Positions 1 through 12,776 of a DNA stretch of 64,000 nucleotides are shown here, piece after piece. Within the stretch, counting starts at the first letter, position 1. The number at the start of each line of letters is the position of its first letter. The notes under the pieces were generated by a model. The model saw nothing but the letters and a program-made list of their open reading frames with translations, was not told where the DNA came from and did no database searches. A program made the translations under genes and the position numbers. The stretch is taken from positions 1 through 64,000 of the forward strand of contig NZ_CP007215.2 of the NCBI RefSeq assembly GCF_000300455.3, in the 5' to 3' direction. The DNA comes from Kosakonia sacchari SP1. GTDB taxonomy: Bacteria; Pseudomonadota; Gammaproteobacteria; Enterobacterales; Enterobacteriaceae.

Positions 1-1398
1 GTGTCACTTTCGCTTTGGCAGCAGTGTCTTGCCCGATTGCAGGATGAGTTACCAGCCACAGAATTTAGTATGTGGATACGCCCATTGCAGGCGGAACTGA
101 GCGATAACACGCTGGCTTTGTATGCGCCAAACCGTTTTGTCCTCGACTGGGTTAGGGACAAATACCTTAATAATATCAACGGGCTGCTGAATGATTTCTG
201 CGGCACGGATGTTCCGCAGTTGCGTTTTGAAGTGGGCACCCGCCCGGTTAGCCAGACCCTGAAAGAACCAGCCGTTGTCGCTGCGCCCGCGCAGGCGGCG
301 CAAGTGGTTGTACAGCGTGCGGCACCTGCGGCTCGCCCTGGTTGGGATAATGTCCCGGCGCCAGCAGAACCGACCTACCGCTCAAACGTAAACGTGAAAC
401 ATACCTTTGATAACTTCGTTGAAGGTAAGTCTAACCAGCTGGCTCGTGCGGCGGCTCGTCAGGTTGCCGATAACCCCGGCGGTGCGTATAACCCATTGTT
501 TTTATATGGCGGAACCGGTCTCGGTAAAACGCACTTGTTGCATGCGGTGGGTAACGGCATTGTGGCGCGAAAGCCCAACGCGAAAGTGGTGTATATGCAC
601 TCCGAGCGCTTTGTCCAGGACATGGTAAAAGCCCTGCAAAACAATGCGATCGAAGAGTTTAAACGCTACTACCGCTCCGTTGACGCCCTGCTGATCGACG
701 ATATTCAATTCTTTGCCAATAAAGAACGATCCCAGGAAGAGTTTTTCCACACCTTTAACGCCTTGCTTGAAGGCAATCAGCAGATCATTTTGACGTCGGA
801 TCGTTATCCAAAAGAGATCAACGGCGTTGAGGATCGTCTGAAATCCCGCTTCGGCTGGGGGTTAACGGTGGCGATCGAGCCGCCGGAGCTGGAAACTCGC
901 GTCGCGATCCTGATGAAAAAGGCCGACGAAAACGATATTCGTCTGCCGGGTGAAGTGGCCTTCTTTATTGCTAAGCGCCTGCGCTCTAACGTGCGTGAAC
1001 TGGAAGGGGCGCTGAACCGCGTTATCGCCAACGCCAACTTTACTGGCCGCGCGATTACTATCGATTTTGTCCGTGAGGCGCTGCGCGATTTGCTGGCGTT
1101 GCAGGAAAAACTGGTCACCATCGACAATATTCAAAAGACGGTGGCGGAGTATTACAAGATCAAGGTAGCGGATCTGCTGTCGAAGCGTCGATCCCGTTCG
1201 GTAGCCCGCCCGCGTCAGATGGCGATGGCGCTGGCAAAGGAGTTGACCAACCACAGTCTGCCGGAAATCGGCGATGCATTTGGTGGTCGCGACCATACTA
1301 CCGTGCTGCACGCCTGCCGTAAGATTGAGCAGTTGCGTGAAGAAAGCCATGATATCAAAGAAGATTTTTCCAATTTAATCAGAACATTATCTTCGTGA
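1..1398 (+). CDS. dnaA: Chromosomal replication initiator DnaA
   Basis: DnaA binds DnaA boxes in oriC, melts the origin and loads the DnaB helicase; it also regulates transcription. The 465-residue product begins with GTG at the first base of the window. It shows the N-terminal DnaB-interaction domain, a variable Ala/Pro-rich linker (about 85-125), the AAA+ core with Walker A GGTGLGKT (170-177) and a Walker B ending LLIDD, and the C-terminal helix-turn-helix with the DnaA signature [12 protein letters not shown] near residue 428. E. coli DnaA is 467 residues; the small difference lies in the linker. dnaN follows after 4 bases, as in the classical dnaA-dnaN-recF operon. The promoter and any upstream DnaA box lie outside the window. 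Confidence 0.99.
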   Translation: MSLSLWQQCLARLQDELPATEFSMWIRPLQAELSDNTLALYAPNRFVLDWVRDKYLNNINGLLNDFCGTDVPQLRFEVGTRPVSQTLKEPAVVAAPAQAAQVVVQRAAPAARPGWDNVPAPAEPTYRSNVNVKHTFDNFVEGKSNQLARAAARQVADNPGGAYNPLFLYGGTGLGKTHLLHAVGNGIVARKPNAKVVYMHSERFVQDMVKALQNNAIEEFKRYYRSVDALLIDDIQFFANKERSQEEFFHTFNALLEGNQQIILTSDRYPKEINGVEDRLKSRFGWGLTVAIEPPELETRVAILMKKADENDIRLPGEVAFFIAKRLRSNVRELEGALNRVIANANFTGRAITIDFVREALRDLLALQEKLVTIDNIQKTVAEYYKIKVADLLSKRRSRSVARPRQMAMALAKELTNHSLPEIGDAFGGRDHTTVLHACRKIEQLREESHDIKEDFSNLIRTLSS

Positions 1399-1402
1399 CG
1401 CT

Positions 1403-2503
1403 ATGAAATTTACCGTTGAACGTGAACACTTATTAAAGCCGCTGCAACAGGTAAGCGGCCCGCTGGGCGGACGTCCGACATTGCCTATCCTCGGTAATCT
1501 GCTGCTGCAGGTTACTGAAGGCGCGTTGTCGCTGACCGGTACCGATCTCGAAATGGAGATGGTGGCGCGCCTTGCGTTAGTCCAGCCGCATGAACAGGGA
1601 GCGACCACCGTACCGGCGCGTAAATTCTTCGACATCTGTCGCGGTCTGCCGGAAGGCGCCGAAATCGCTGTGCAGCTGGAAGGCGAACGTATGCTGATCC
1701 GTTCCGGACGCAGCCGTTTCTCTCTTTCTACACTGCCTGCTGCAGATTTCCCGAATCTGGACGACTGGCAAAGCGAAGTGGAGTTCACGCTCCCGCAGGC
1801 CACCATGAAACGCCTGATCGAAGCGACACAGTTTTCGATGGCGCATCAGGATGTACGTTACTACTTAAACGGGATGCTGTTTGAAACCGAAGGCGAAGAG
1901 TTGCGCACGGTTGCCACTGACGGCCACCGTCTGGCGGTCTGCTCAATGCCGATTGGTCAGGCGTTACCGAACCATTCGGTGATCGTGCCGCGTAAAGGGG
2001 TGATTGAGCTGATGCGTATGCTCGACGGCGGTGATACGCCGCTGTGCGTGCAGATTGGCAGCAATAACATCCGTGCGCACGTTGGCGATTTCATTTTTAC
2101 CTCCAAGCTGGTTGATGGCCGTTTCCCGGATTATCGCCGCGTATTGCCGAAAAACCCGGATAAAACTCTCGAAGCGGGCTGCGATTCGCTGAAACAGGCA
2201 TTTGCCCGCGCGGCGATCCTCTCTAACGAGAAATTCCGCGGCGTGCGTCTGTATGTCAGTGAGAACCAAATCAAAATCACCGCCAACAACCCGGAGCAGG
2301 AAGAAGCGGAAGAGTTTCTCGACGTCACCTACGGCGGGAGCGAAATGGAAATCGGCTTTAACGTCAGCTACGTGCTGGACGTACTGAATGCGCTGAAATG
2401 TGAAAATGTGCGCATTCTGCTGACGGATTCGGTTTCGAGTGTGCAGATTGAGGATGCGGCGAGCCAAAGCGCAGCCTATGTTGTTATGCCCATGCGTTTG
2501 TAG
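1403..2503 (+). CDS. dnaN: DNA polymerase III beta sliding clamp
   Basis: The beta clamp forms a ring dimer around DNA and tethers polymerase III and many repair proteins. The 366-residue product matches the E. coli clamp length and shows the three repeated clamp domains, starting MKFTVEREHLLKPLQQV and ending YVVMPMRL; the C-terminal MPMRL forms part of the peptide-binding pocket. The ATG lies 4 bases after the dnaA stop, so the two genes are probably co-transcribed and translationally linked. Unlike E. coli, where recF follows at once, a 146-base spacer separates it from recF. Confidence 0.99.
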   Translation: MKFTVEREHLLKPLQQVSGPLGGRPTLPILGNLLLQVTEGALSLTGTDLEMEMVARLALVQPHEQGATTVPARKFFDICRGLPEGAEIAVQLEGERMLIRSGRSRFSLSTLPAADFPNLDDWQSEVEFTLPQATMKRLIEATQFSMAHQDVRYYLNGMLFETEGEELRTVATDGHRLAVCSMPIGQALPNHSVIVPRKGVIELMRMLDGGDTPLCVQIGSNNIRAHVGDFIFTSKLVDGRFPDYRRVLPKNPDKTLEAGCDSLKQAFARAAILSNEKFRGVRLYVSENQIKITANNPEQEEAEEFLDVTYGGSEMEIGFNVSYVLDVLNALKCENVRILLTDSVSSVQIEDAASQSAAYVVMPMRL

Positions 2504-2514
2504 TGATTAAAAGG

Positions 2515-2640
2515 GGCTGGTTTACTTGCCATTTCGCCTTCCGGCAGTGCTCGAAATGCTCACGTACTTCGTGTACGCTCCGCTTTCTGTGCGCTGGCGG
2601 TAGACGAACTGGCTGCGATACTCATGCCCCTGGACTGATG
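2515..2640. repeat. Intergenic repeat-like insert between dnaN and recF
   Basis: The 146 bases between dnaN and recF hold no convincing gene. They contain a short palindrome, CGTAC-ttcgt-GTACG (about 2562-2576), embedded in a G+C-rich block with alternating GCTCG/CGCTGG segments. From memory, blocks of this style (a CACGTACnnnGTGTACGC core) recur between genes in enterobacteria, so a dispersed non-coding repeat is the likely explanation. In E. coli the two genes abut. No second copy was noticed in this window. Confidence 0.5.
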
Positions 2641-2649
2641 CTCTGAACT

Positions 2650-6166
<3,517 letters not shown>

Positions 6167-6173
6167 TCCGCTG

Positions 6174-6201
6174 TTTCCCCTCTCCATCCGGAGAGGGGAA
6201 A
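6174..6201 (+). terminator. Intrinsic terminator after gyrB
   Basis: A perfect 12-bp stem (TTTCCCCTCTCC / GGAGAGGGGAAA) with a 4-base loop lies just after the gyrB stop, followed by a short A/T-rich tail (ATTTAAAA). The U-tract is weak, but placement and stem support termination of gyrB. Confidence 0.75.
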
Positions 6202-6317
6202 ATTTAAAAGAGGCACTTCCCGCCCCGTTTCTATCCCCCTTTTCCCGCCATCTCCGTGCTGTTTTTTGAGCGGAATCGCGTTAGCATGAGCCTGGAAATA
6301 TCTCATCTGGGGATCTC

Positions 6318-7130
6318 ATGGCTATTAAACTTATTGCAATCGATATGGACGGCACGCTGCTGCTGCCGGACCACACCATCTCTCCTGCAGTTAAAAACGC
6401 GATCGCCGCTGCGCGCGAACGCGGTATTAACGTGGTGCTGACTACCGGTCGGCCTTACGCGGGCGTACACAGCTACATGAAAGAGCTGCATATGGAACGG
6501 GAAGGAGATTATTGCATTACCTATAACGGCGCACTGGTACAGAATGCCCGCGATGGCAGCACTGTCGCGCAAACTGCGCTGAGCTATGATGATTATCGCT
6601 ATCTGGAAAAACTCTCCCGCGAAGTGGGCTCGCACTTTCACGCGCTGGATCGCACTACGCTCTACACCGCTAACCGCGACATCAGCTACTACACCGTGCA
6701 TGAATCGTATGTCGCCACCATTCCGCTGGTGTTCTGTGAAGCGGAAAAAATGGATCCGGCAATCCAGTTGCTGAAAGTGATGATGATTGATGAACCAACC
6801 ATTCTCGATCAGGCCATTGCCCGTATTCCGCAGGAAGTGAAAGAGAAATATACCGTGCTGAAGAGCGCGCCGTACTTTCTCGAAATCCTCGATAAACGCG
6901 TGAACAAAGGCACCGGCGTCAAATCGCTGGCCGATGCGCTGAATATCAAACAAGAGGAGATCATGGCGATTGGCGATCAGGAAAATGACATCGCGATGAT
7001 TGAATACGCCGGCGTTGGCGTGGCGATGGATAACGCCATTCCGGCGGTGAAAGAGGCGGCGAATTTTGTCACCAAATCAAACCTGGAAGACGGCGTTGCC
7101 TACGCGATTGAGAAATTTGCCCTGAACTAA
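6318..7130 (+). CDS. yidA: HAD-family sugar phosphatase YidA
   Basis: A haloacid-dehalogenase-superfamily phosphatase of the Cof type; E. coli YidA hydrolyses small sugar phosphates. The 270-residue product equals E. coli YidA in length. It shows HAD motif I DMDGTLL (residues 9-15, nucleophile Asp9), motif II in VLTTGRPY, a conserved Lys in motif III, and motif IV GDQENDIAM near residue 217. It starts at ATG 6318, 152 bases after gyrB, beyond the gyrB terminator, so it probably has its own promoter. Confidence 0.97.
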   Translation: MAIKLIAIDMDGTLLLPDHTISPAVKNAIAAARERGINVVLTTGRPYAGVHSYMKELHMEREGDYCITYNGALVQNARDGSTVAQTALSYDDYRYLEKLSREVGSHFHALDRTTLYTANRDISYYTVHESYVATIPLVFCEAEKMDPAIQLLKVMMIDEPTILDQAIARIPQEVKEKYTVLKSAPYFLEILDKRVNKGTGVKSLADALNIKQEEIMAIGDQENDIAMIEYAGVGVAMDNAIPAVKEAANFVTKSNLEDGVAYAIEKFALN

Positions 7131-7142
7131 GCCGCAACATGC

Positions 7143-7163
7143 GCAAGGGCGTTATGCCCTTGC
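7143..7163. terminator. Hairpin between convergent yidA and cbrA
   Basis: The inverted repeat GCAAGGGC / GCCCTTGC with a 5-base loop lies just past the yidA stop and overlaps the cbrA stop codon. An outer CCGCA / TGCGG pair can extend it. The U-tract is poor, so its role as a shared terminator is inferred from position. Confidence 0.5.
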
Positions 7164-8240
7164 TGCGGTTGTCGGTTTTTCTGCAGTCAGTGGGATATGC
7201 GCAACACCGCTTTGCATGATCCATTTGCGTAACCATGGTGTGGTCAGAATGCGGTTTTTGATGATTTTTCCCAGCAGTTTTACGCGTAATCCCCGCGTTT
7301 TTCGGCGATAGAGGGTATTCGCATTGTCCGGCGTACTACAAAGCACGCCGCTGAGTATTTCGGCGCTATCCAGCGCATAGCTGATGCCTTCGAGCGAGCT
7401 GGCGCTGATAAAACCGGCCGCTTCACCAATCAAAAACGCATTATCTTCTCCACAGACAAAATCGCCCCAGCGCGACGGGCATAACACCGTACATTTCTCG
7501 CTTTTTACCACTTCGCCGAAGCGAAAGTCGAACGCTTCCAGCCGCGTTTTCAGCGCCTCAAAATTTTCACGGCTGTTTTTCAACGCAAACGCGCCGCCAA
7601 AAATAAAGTAACCCTCTTTGCTGATGCTCCACGCGTAACAATCGGTGGTCGCGTTATCAAAAACACAGGAGTAGAACGGCTGTGGATGTCGGTCTTTAAA
7701 CCACTGTTGCAGCGCGACATATTTACGAATGTCATGCGCCGGGTAGAGCGCCCGTCTCACCATTGAGTTTGCGCCGTCTGCGCCCACCAGATAACGGCAT
7801 GTCACAGTGGATTCCGCACCTTCGGCGCAAAATGTCAGATGCCAGAGATCGTTTTCGCGCCAGATTTTTCGGCACAGCGCATCGTGGTAAACATTGACCG
7901 AGGGTGGAATCAACGATTTCATCCACAAATCAAACGCGTGACGATCGATATTCAGATAGCTGCGCTGATAGTTTCGCGTAATGCCGCTTTGCACATCGAC
8001 CGTACGCACGCTAAAAATCTGCGGATCGGCCATCACCTGCACCGGAAGCGTAATACCTGCACGGATAAACGCCCGCTGCGCATCGGGTGCCAGCAGCCCA
8101 CCGCAAGGTTTTTTAAAGCCGCGATTGCCTTGCTGCTGCTTTTTATCCAGCGCGATAACGCAGAGGTTCCCGGCTAACTGTCGCGCCAGCGCCGCGCCTG
8201 CTGGCCCAAGACCGATTATTGCCACGTCAAAATGTTGCAT
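7152..8240 (-). CDS. cbrA: FAD-dependent oxidoreductase CbrA (geranylgeranyl-reductase family)
   Basis: A flavoprotein related to geranylgeranyl reductases and FAD monooxygenases; in E. coli it belongs to the CreBC regulon and has been linked to colicin tolerance. The product is about 362 residues. It begins with the dinucleotide fold [16 protein letters not shown] and has the second FAD motif [10 protein letters not shown] and the GD-like FAD motif [17 protein letters not shown]. Two adjacent ATG codons occur; the second (8240) has better spacing from the AGGAGG ribosome site. A CreB-type direct repeat lies about 40-55 bases upstream. It converges on yidA, with a hairpin overlapping its stop. 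Confidence 0.9.
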   Translation of the reverse strand: MQHFDVAIIGLGPAGAALARQLAGNLCVIALDKKQQQGNRGFKKPCGGLLAPDAQRAFIRAGITLPVQVMADPQIFSVRTVDVQSGITRNYQRSYLNIDRHAFDLWMKSLIPPSVNVYHDALCRKIWRENDLWHLTFCAEGAESTVTCRYLVGADGANSMVRRALYPAHDIRKYVALQQWFKDRHPQPFYSCVFDNATTDCYAWSISKEGYFIFGGAFALKNSRENFEALKTRLEAFDFRFGEVVKSEKCTVLCPSRWGDFVCGEDNAFLIGEAAGFISASSLEGISYALDSAEILSGVLCSTPDNANTLYRRKTRGLRVKLLGKIIKNRILTTPWLRKWIMQSGVAHIPLTAEKPTTAARA

Positions 8241-8281
8241 CATTTCCTCCTGTGTCGAGCGAGGAAGGCTAAACCGTGTCT

Positions 8282-8297
8282 GTGAAGAGACCGTGAA
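8282..8297 (-). promoter_or_regulatory. CreB-type direct repeat (cre tag) upstream of cbrA
   Basis: On the minus strand the sequence reads TTCAC-N6-TTCAC, a perfect match to the known CreB binding site (TTCACnnnnnnTTCAC). It sits about 40 bases before cbrA, whose E. coli ortholog is CreB-regulated. The match and its placement make a functional site likely. Confidence 0.85.
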
Positions 8298-8364
8298 GTG
8301 CAGAGTAGGCGGATCCCGCGCATTGCGATACCCTGAGGAGACATTATGGCTTCAGGGTCTTTCC

Positions 8365-9588
8365 ATGAAACAGCTCACCTTTGCCCCACGCAATCATCAA
8401 CTTACCAATATCAACACCTGGACTGCGGACAGCCAGTGGCTGGTTTTTGATGTTCGCCCTTCTGGCGCATCGTTTACCGGTAAAACCATTGAGCGGGTCA
8501 ATGTGCGCAACGGTGACGTTGAGGTGCTGTATACCGCAACACACGGTGCGCATGTCGGGGTGGTGACGGTGAACCCGACAGCGCAAGAGTATGTCTTTAT
8601 CCACGGTCCGGAAAACCCGGACGCCAGCTGGCAGTATGATTTTCACCATCGGCGCGGTGTGGTGTCGGCAAACGGTATCGCCCGTAATCTTGATGCGCTG
8701 GACATTACCGCGCCTTACACGCCCGGTGCATTGCGCGGCGGCACCCATGTACATGTGTTCAGCCCGAATGGGGAGCTTGTGAGCTTCACGTATAACGACC
8801 ATGTATTGCACGAACGCGATCCGGCCCTGGATTTACGCAATGTCGGCGTTTCGGTGCCGTTTGGCCCGGTAACGCCGCCTTGTACGCATCCACGCGAATA
8901 TGGCGGAAGCCACTGGAGTGTTTTGGTCAGCCGCACAACGCCCGTGCCGCAACCGGGCAGCGATGAGATAAACCGAGCGTATGAAGAGGGTTGGGTGGGC
9001 AACCAGCGTCTGGCGTTTATCGGCGATACCTTATCGCTCAGCGGTGAAAAAGTGCCGGAGCTGTTTATTGTTGCGCTTCCCGGCGATGAGCAGGGCTGGA
9101 AAACACCGGGTGATGCGCCGCTGGCGGGTAGTGAACAAACTCTGCCCGCGCCGCCAAAAGGTGTGATGCAAAAACGCCTGACATTTACCCATCACCGCCG
9201 CTACCCAGGATTAGTGAATGTGCCGCGTCACTGGGTGCGCAGCAATCCGCAAGGCACGGCAATCGCCTTTCTGATGCGTGACGACAATGGCATTGTGCAA
9301 TTGTGGCTGATAAGCCCGGACGGCGGCGAACCGCGCCAGTTAACGCATACCACACACGGAATTCAGTCAGCTTTTAACTGGCACCCTTCCGGCGAGGCGC
9401 TGGGGTTTGTGCTGGAAAATCGTCTCGCGATGTGCGATGCGCAGTATGGCGATATCACCTTTTTGAGCGCCGATCATGCAAACCCGCCATCGGCAGATGC
9501 GGTCGTGTTTTCACCGGATGGTAAGCAGATTGCCTGGATGGAAGAGGTGGATGGTTTCCGCCAGCTATGGATGACGGAAACCGGCTGA
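8365..9588 (+). CDS. yidR: Beta-propeller protein YidR (TolB/WD40-like)
   Basis: A conserved enterobacterial protein of unknown biochemical role. The 407-residue product from ATG 8365 (MKQLTFAPRNHQLTN) matches E. coli YidR (about 415) throughout. It carries TolB-like propeller blades, for example VFSPDGKQIAWMEE near the C terminus and LWLISPDGGEPRQLTH in the middle. No signal peptide is visible, so it is expected to be cytoplasmic. An in-frame upstream extension exists but runs antisense to cbrA, so I chose the internal ATG that matches the family start. It is divergent from cbrA and converges on yidQ. Confidence 0.9.
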   Translation: MKQLTFAPRNHQLTNINTWTADSQWLVFDVRPSGASFTGKTIERVNVRNGDVEVLYTATHGAHVGVVTVNPTAQEYVFIHGPENPDASWQYDFHHRRGVVSANGIARNLDALDITAPYTPGALRGGTHVHVFSPNGELVSFTYNDHVLHERDPALDLRNVGVSVPFGPVTPPCTHPREYGGSHWSVLVSRTTPVPQPGSDEINRAYEEGWVGNQRLAFIGDTLSLSGEKVPELFIVALPGDEQGWKTPGDAPLAGSEQTLPAPPKGVMQKRLTFTHHRRYPGLVNVPRHWVRSNPQGTAIAFLMRDDNGIVQLWLISPDGGEPRQLTHTTHGIQSAFNWHPSGEALGFVLENRLAMCDAQYGDITFLSADHANPPSADAVVFSPDGKQIAWMEEVDGFRQLWMTETG

Positions 9589-9592
9589 TAAT

Positions 9593-9919
9593 TTAATGCG
9601 CCGGCATGGGCGCGGGGGGGATCACCGAATCGGTCGCCAGCGAGGCTTTCTCGCTCTGTTCCACCCGCGATTTAAGAGAATTATCGCGGCGGAAAAGATC
9701 CCACGGCAGCAACAGCGTATCCAGGATGGCGGTAAAGGGCATATCCAGCACCACCAGTGATTTCGTGCCAATGCCGGTGTCATCATCAGACAGCATCGCC
9801 GAACTGGCGCGTGTGCCGGGGTACGTCCCCTCTTTGCCGCCAGTATGCGACATCACGCTTGAACATCCCGACAACACCATCCCGCTGAGCAATGCAGAAA
9901 CTATCAGAATCGTTTTCAT
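9593..9919 (-). CDS. yidQ: YceK/YidQ-family lipoprotein
   Basis: A small lipoprotein of unknown function. The 108-residue product starts MKTILIVSALLSG and has a lipoprotein signal with lipobox LSGC (Cys about residue 19). The body includes LVVLDMPFTAILDTLLLPWDLFR, typical of the YceK/YidQ (DUF1375) family. E. coli YidQ is 110 residues. The gene converges on yidR (4-base gap) and its upstream region faces ibpA. Confidence 0.88.
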   Translation of the reverse strand: MKTILIVSALLSGMVLSGCSSVMSHTGGKEGTYPGTRASSAMLSDDDTGIGTKSLVVLDMPFTAILDTLLLPWDLFRRDNSLKSRVEQSEKASLATDSVIPPAPMPAH

Positions 9920-10099
9920 TTTCGATTTGTCATCGTTGTTTATTGTTTGAATGCTATCCAGGGGGTTATAGCCTCCCGAACGAGAAAGCGACAGCATTCG
10001 AGCTCCGCTCTGTGGCGGCATTCGCACTTTAACCATTTGTGCTGCAACCCCAGTCTATGCGTTGTGCCAGAAAGTGCAAAAAAAAGTCCGAATTGTGGG

Positions 10100-10126
10100 C
10101 TTGAAAACCTCTCCTTCAGCCATATT
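10100..10126 (+). promoter_or_regulatory. Sigma-32 heat-shock promoter of ibpAB
   Basis: CTTGAAA (10100-10106) is followed after about 13 bases by CCATATT (10120-10126), matching the RpoH consensus CTTGAAA-N13-15-CCCCATnT. It lies about 105 bases before ibpA, as expected for an ibpA heat-shock promoter with a long 5' leader. The rest of the 310-base yidQ-ibpA gap holds no other recognised feature besides the leader. Confidence 0.8.
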
Positions 10127-10132
10127 TTAGGA

Positions 10133-10230
10133 ATGTAGCCCGGGAACATGCCGGAAGGGTGTTCGGCTACGTTACTGGCCTGTCCATTGTGGAAGGCATA
10201 AAAATCTCGCTGATTTCAGGAGCTTTAACT
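10133..10230 (+). ncRNA. ROSE-type RNA thermometer in the ibpA 5' UTR
   Basis: The leader between the sigma-32 promoter and the ibpA ATG ends in a TCGCT...CAGGAG arrangement. ROSE elements use a conserved UYGCU segment that pairs imperfectly with the Shine-Dalgarno AGGAG and opens on heating. Here TCGCT is about 10 bases before AGGAG, and several upstream stems are possible. The family is established for enterobacterial ibpA; the exact fold was not computed. Confidence 0.75.
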
Positions 10231-10644
10231 ATGCGTAACTTCGACCTTTCCCCGCTTTATCGTTCAGCCATTGGTTTTGACCGTCTGTTTAACCTGCTGG
10301 AAAACAACCAGAACCAGAGCAATGGCGGTTACCCTCCGTACAACGTCGAGTTAGTGGATGAAAACCACTATCGCATCGCTATTGCTGTGGCCGGTTTCGC
10401 TGAAAGCGAGCTGGAAATCACCGCCCAGGACAACCTGCTGGTGGTGAAAGGTTCCCATACTGACGAACAAAAAGAGCGCACTTACCTCTATCAGGGCATC
10501 GCCGAACGCAACTTCGAGCGCAAATTCCAGTTGGCGGAAAATATCCACGTTAAAGGCGCCAATCTGGTCAACGGCCTGCTGTATGTCGATTTAGAACGCG
10601 TGATCCCGGAAGAGAAAAAACCGCGTCGTATCGAAATTAACTAA
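10231..10644 (+). CDS. ibpA: Small heat-shock protein IbpA
   Basis: A small heat-shock chaperone (alpha-crystallin family) that binds misfolded proteins and hands them to DnaK/ClpB. It has 137 residues, the E. coli length, beginning [20 protein letters not shown]. The alpha-crystallin domain spans about 35-125 ([17 protein letters not shown] ... [14 protein letters not shown]) and the C-terminal IEI-type tail (RRIEIN) mediates oligomer contacts. A sigma-32 promoter and ROSE-like leader precede it, and ibpB follows after 110 bases. Confidence 0.97.
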   Translation: MRNFDLSPLYRSAIGFDRLFNLLENNQNQSNGGYPPYNVELVDENHYRIAIAVAGFAESELEITAQDNLLVVKGSHTDEQKERTYLYQGIAERNFERKFQLAENIHVKGANLVNGLLYVDLERVIPEEKKPRRIEIN

Positions 10645-10689
10645 TTATGCAGGGTCGCGACTGGCGGCCCGTCCCAAACATGCTCGCCG

Positions 10690-10754
10690 ACAGGGAGCAT
10701 ATGTGAGCTTACGCGCTCGCAGGTATTCACTCGCTTCTTAGAAGGAGAAACACA
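10690..10754 (+). promoter_or_regulatory. Likely second ROSE-like element before ibpB
   Basis: The 110-base ibpA-ibpB spacer contains GC-rich inverted segments (ATGCTC ... GGAGCAT) and ends with CTCGCTTCTTAGAAGGAG before the ATG. The TCGCT just upstream of AAGGAG mirrors the ROSE arrangement of ibpA. E. coli ibpB is also reported to carry a thermosensor. The pairing was not folded. Confidence 0.55.
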
Positions 10755-11183
10755 ATGCGTAACTACGATTTATCCCCGCTGCTGCGTCAATGGATCGGCT
10801 TCGACAAACTGGCCAACGCCCTGCAAAGCACCAGTGAGCAGCAGGCGTTTCCGCCCTACAACATTGAGAAGGGCGACGACAATCACTACCGCATTACCCT
10901 CGCGCTGGCCGGTTTCCGCCAGGAAGAGCTGGATATCCAGCTGGAAAATGGGCGCTTAACCGTTAAAGGTACGCCGGAAAAACCGGCTAACGAGCCGAAA
11001 TGGCTGCATCAGGGGCTGGTGATCCAGCCGTTTAGCCTGAGCTTTACGCTGGCCGACTATATGGAAGTCTCCGGCGCGACCTTCACCAACGGCCTGTTGC
11101 ATATCGATCTGCTGCGTAATGTGCCGGAAAGTGCCGCGCCACAGCGCATTGCCATCAGCAACCGCCCGGCGTTAAACAGCTAA
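10755..11183 (+). CDS. ibpB: Small heat-shock protein IbpB
   Basis: Partner chaperone of IbpA, needed for efficient disaggregation by DnaK/ClpB. It has 142 residues, the E. coli length, beginning [20 protein letters not shown]. The alpha-crystallin domain is complete ([17 protein letters not shown] to [13 protein letters not shown]) and the C-terminal IAI motif is present. An AAGGAG ribosome site precedes the ATG. A strong intrinsic terminator follows and is shared with the converging MFS gene. Confidence 0.97.
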   Translation: MRNYDLSPLLRQWIGFDKLANALQSTSEQQAFPPYNIEKGDDNHYRITLALAGFRQEELDIQLENGRLTVKGTPEKPANEPKWLHQGLVIQPFSLSFTLADYMEVSGATFTNGLLHIDLLRNVPESAAPQRIAISNRPALNS

Positions 11184-11196
11184 CGGTTAATAACGA

Positions 11197-11224
11197 AAAG
11201 GCTCCGCACGCGGAGCCTTTTTTG
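11197..11224. terminator. Bidirectional intrinsic terminator, ibpB / MFS gene
   Basis: The stem AAAGGCTCCG / CGGAGCCTTT (10 bp, loop CACG) is followed by T6 on the plus strand. Because the left arm starts with an A-run, it also ends in U residues on the minus strand. It can therefore serve ibpB and the converging transporter gene. Confidence 0.9.
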
Positions 11225-11225
11225 T

Positions 11226-12488
11226 TTATGCCCGCACGCTCTGCAAGAAGCGGTGACGCCAGGGTTTCAGCACAAAAAATGCCAGCAAAGCACAGAGAAT
11301 ATCCAGTGTAATGGCGCAGCCAAACACCAGATCCCAGCTACCGGTTTTCTGGTACAGCAGCGCCGCCAGCGGGCCGCCGAAAATCGAACCAATCCCCTGA
11401 GAAATATAGAGCCAGCCGTAATTCGAAGTGGCATGCTGCGTGCCGAAGGTGTCGGTGAGCGTAGCGGGAAACAGGGAGAAAATCTCGCCCCAGCCGAAAA
11501 ATACCACCCCGGAAAGCAGCACAAACAGCAGCGGATCGTCTTTGCACAGCAACCACAGCGCCATTGCGCAGCCTTCCAGGCCAAAAGCGATAAACATCAT
11601 GTTTTCTCGCCCAATCCGATCCGAAATATACCCGCACACCGGGCGCGTTAAGCCATTCATAAAACGGTCGATGGTCATTGCCAGCGGCAGCGCTGCCATG
11701 CCCATTACCGTGACGGTGGTGATGCCGAAATCCTCAGCGAAAATAGCCATCTGCGACGTCACCATCAGTCCTGAGGTCGACATCATGGTCATCATCGCAA
11801 ACATCAACCAGAACAGCGGCTTGCGCAGCATCTCTTTCGGCGCAAAACTTCTGGCGCTCATCTTCAGATTACTGGTGACGTCTTCTGTTCGGCTGCTGTA
11901 CGGTGCCCGTAGCCCCTGGCTGGCGAGAAACCCGATGACCGCCATCAGCAGGCCAAATTGCCACAGCGTATTCTCCAGCCCTTTGGCGGCCAGTGATTGC
12001 GTCACCGGGAAAGTCGTCAGGATCGCGCCCATACCGTAGCCCGCCGCCACCATCCCTGTGGCAAATCCGCGTTTTTCCGGGAACCATCGCACCATCAGGC
12101 CAACCACGCCGATATAAACAATGCCGGTGCCAAGGCCGCCCAGTACGCCGTAATAGAGATAGAGTTCCGTCAGGCTGCTGATGGTGGCGGTCAGCATCCA
12201 GCTTACGCCGCTCAACACCGTGCCGATGGCAATCAGCCGCCGTGGGCCAAACTTATCAATTAACCGTCCCTGAAAGGGGGAGAAGAAGGTTTGCAGAATA
12301 ATCAGTAGCGAAAAGGTGAGCTGTATTTCCGCCAGCGGTACGTGCAGTTTTTCCATAAACGGCCGCGTCAGCAGCGCCCAGACATACTGCGGGCTGGAAA
12401 TGGAAACCATGCACAACAGGCCCCGCGCCAGTTGCATCCACTTTTTCGGGCTTGCTACCACCACGTTGGTCAATGTTGTATTTGTCAT
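11226..12488 (-). CDS. MFS transporter, oxalate/formate antiporter (OFA)-like
   Basis: An inner-membrane secondary transporter of the major facilitator superfamily. The 420-residue protein has about 12 hydrophobic segments and MFS motif A in the loop after TM2 (GRLIDKFGPRRL), repeated in the second half as GYISDRIGRENM. Segments such as GVLGGLGTGIVYIGVVGLMVRWFPEKRGFATGM are typical of the OFA family (OxlT, YhjX), whose members move small carboxylates; the substrate here is unknown. It sits between ibpB and yidE, where E. coli has no gene, so it is probably a lineage-specific insertion. Confidence 0.8.
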   Translation of the reverse strand: MTNTTLTNVVVASPKKWMQLARGLLCMVSISSPQYVWALLTRPFMEKLHVPLAEIQLTFSLLIILQTFFSPFQGRLIDKFGPRRLIAIGTVLSGVSWMLTATISSLTELYLYYGVLGGLGTGIVYIGVVGLMVRWFPEKRGFATGMVAAGYGMGAILTTFPVTQSLAAKGLENTLWQFGLLMAVIGFLASQGLRAPYSSRTEDVTSNLKMSARSFAPKEMLRKPLFWLMFAMMTMMSTSGLMVTSQMAIFAEDFGITTVTVMGMAALPLAMTIDRFMNGLTRPVCGYISDRIGRENMMFIAFGLEGCAMALWLLCKDDPLLFVLLSGVVFFGWGEIFSLFPATLTDTFGTQHATSNYGWLYISQGIGSIFGGPLAALLYQKTGSWDLVFGCAITLDILCALLAFFVLKPWRHRFLQSVRA

Positions 12489-12776
12489 TCTGCCACCCTG
12501 TTGTTAACAAAAGTGGTCTTTTGCATTAACTATGCCATAACCTGTTGTTGCGGCTGGAATTACGCAGATGCTTAGCAAGCATAGGGTTTGAACCCATCCT
12601 GACGCGGAGAGACAGGCGAACAGCGCTGCTTTGATTCGGGGCAAGCGTCATTTGTTGGTGCAATTTTCGCCGCATCACGAAGCAGAGAAAATCCCTGCAC
12701 TTTGTGCAGCATCACCCATACAGTTATTACAGCTTCTGCCAATATTCCTGTAGTCATCATGTACAGGGAAAAGATC

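Noticed and set aside
1-200. Possible oriC or DnaA-box region
   Set aside because: The window starts at the dnaA start codon; in enterobacteria oriC lies elsewhere, and no AT-rich DUE or DnaA-box cluster is seen.
7981-8364. Upstream in-frame extension of yidR
   Set aside because: It runs antisense through cbrA and is not part of the YidR family, whose start MKQLTFAPRNH matches ATG 8365.
12560-12620. Segment resembling a tRNA T-arm (GGGTTTGAACCC) with a neighbouring ATGCTT/AAGCAT hairpin
   Set aside because: No acceptor or anticodon stems could be assembled around it; it is best left as leader/promoter sequence of yidE.
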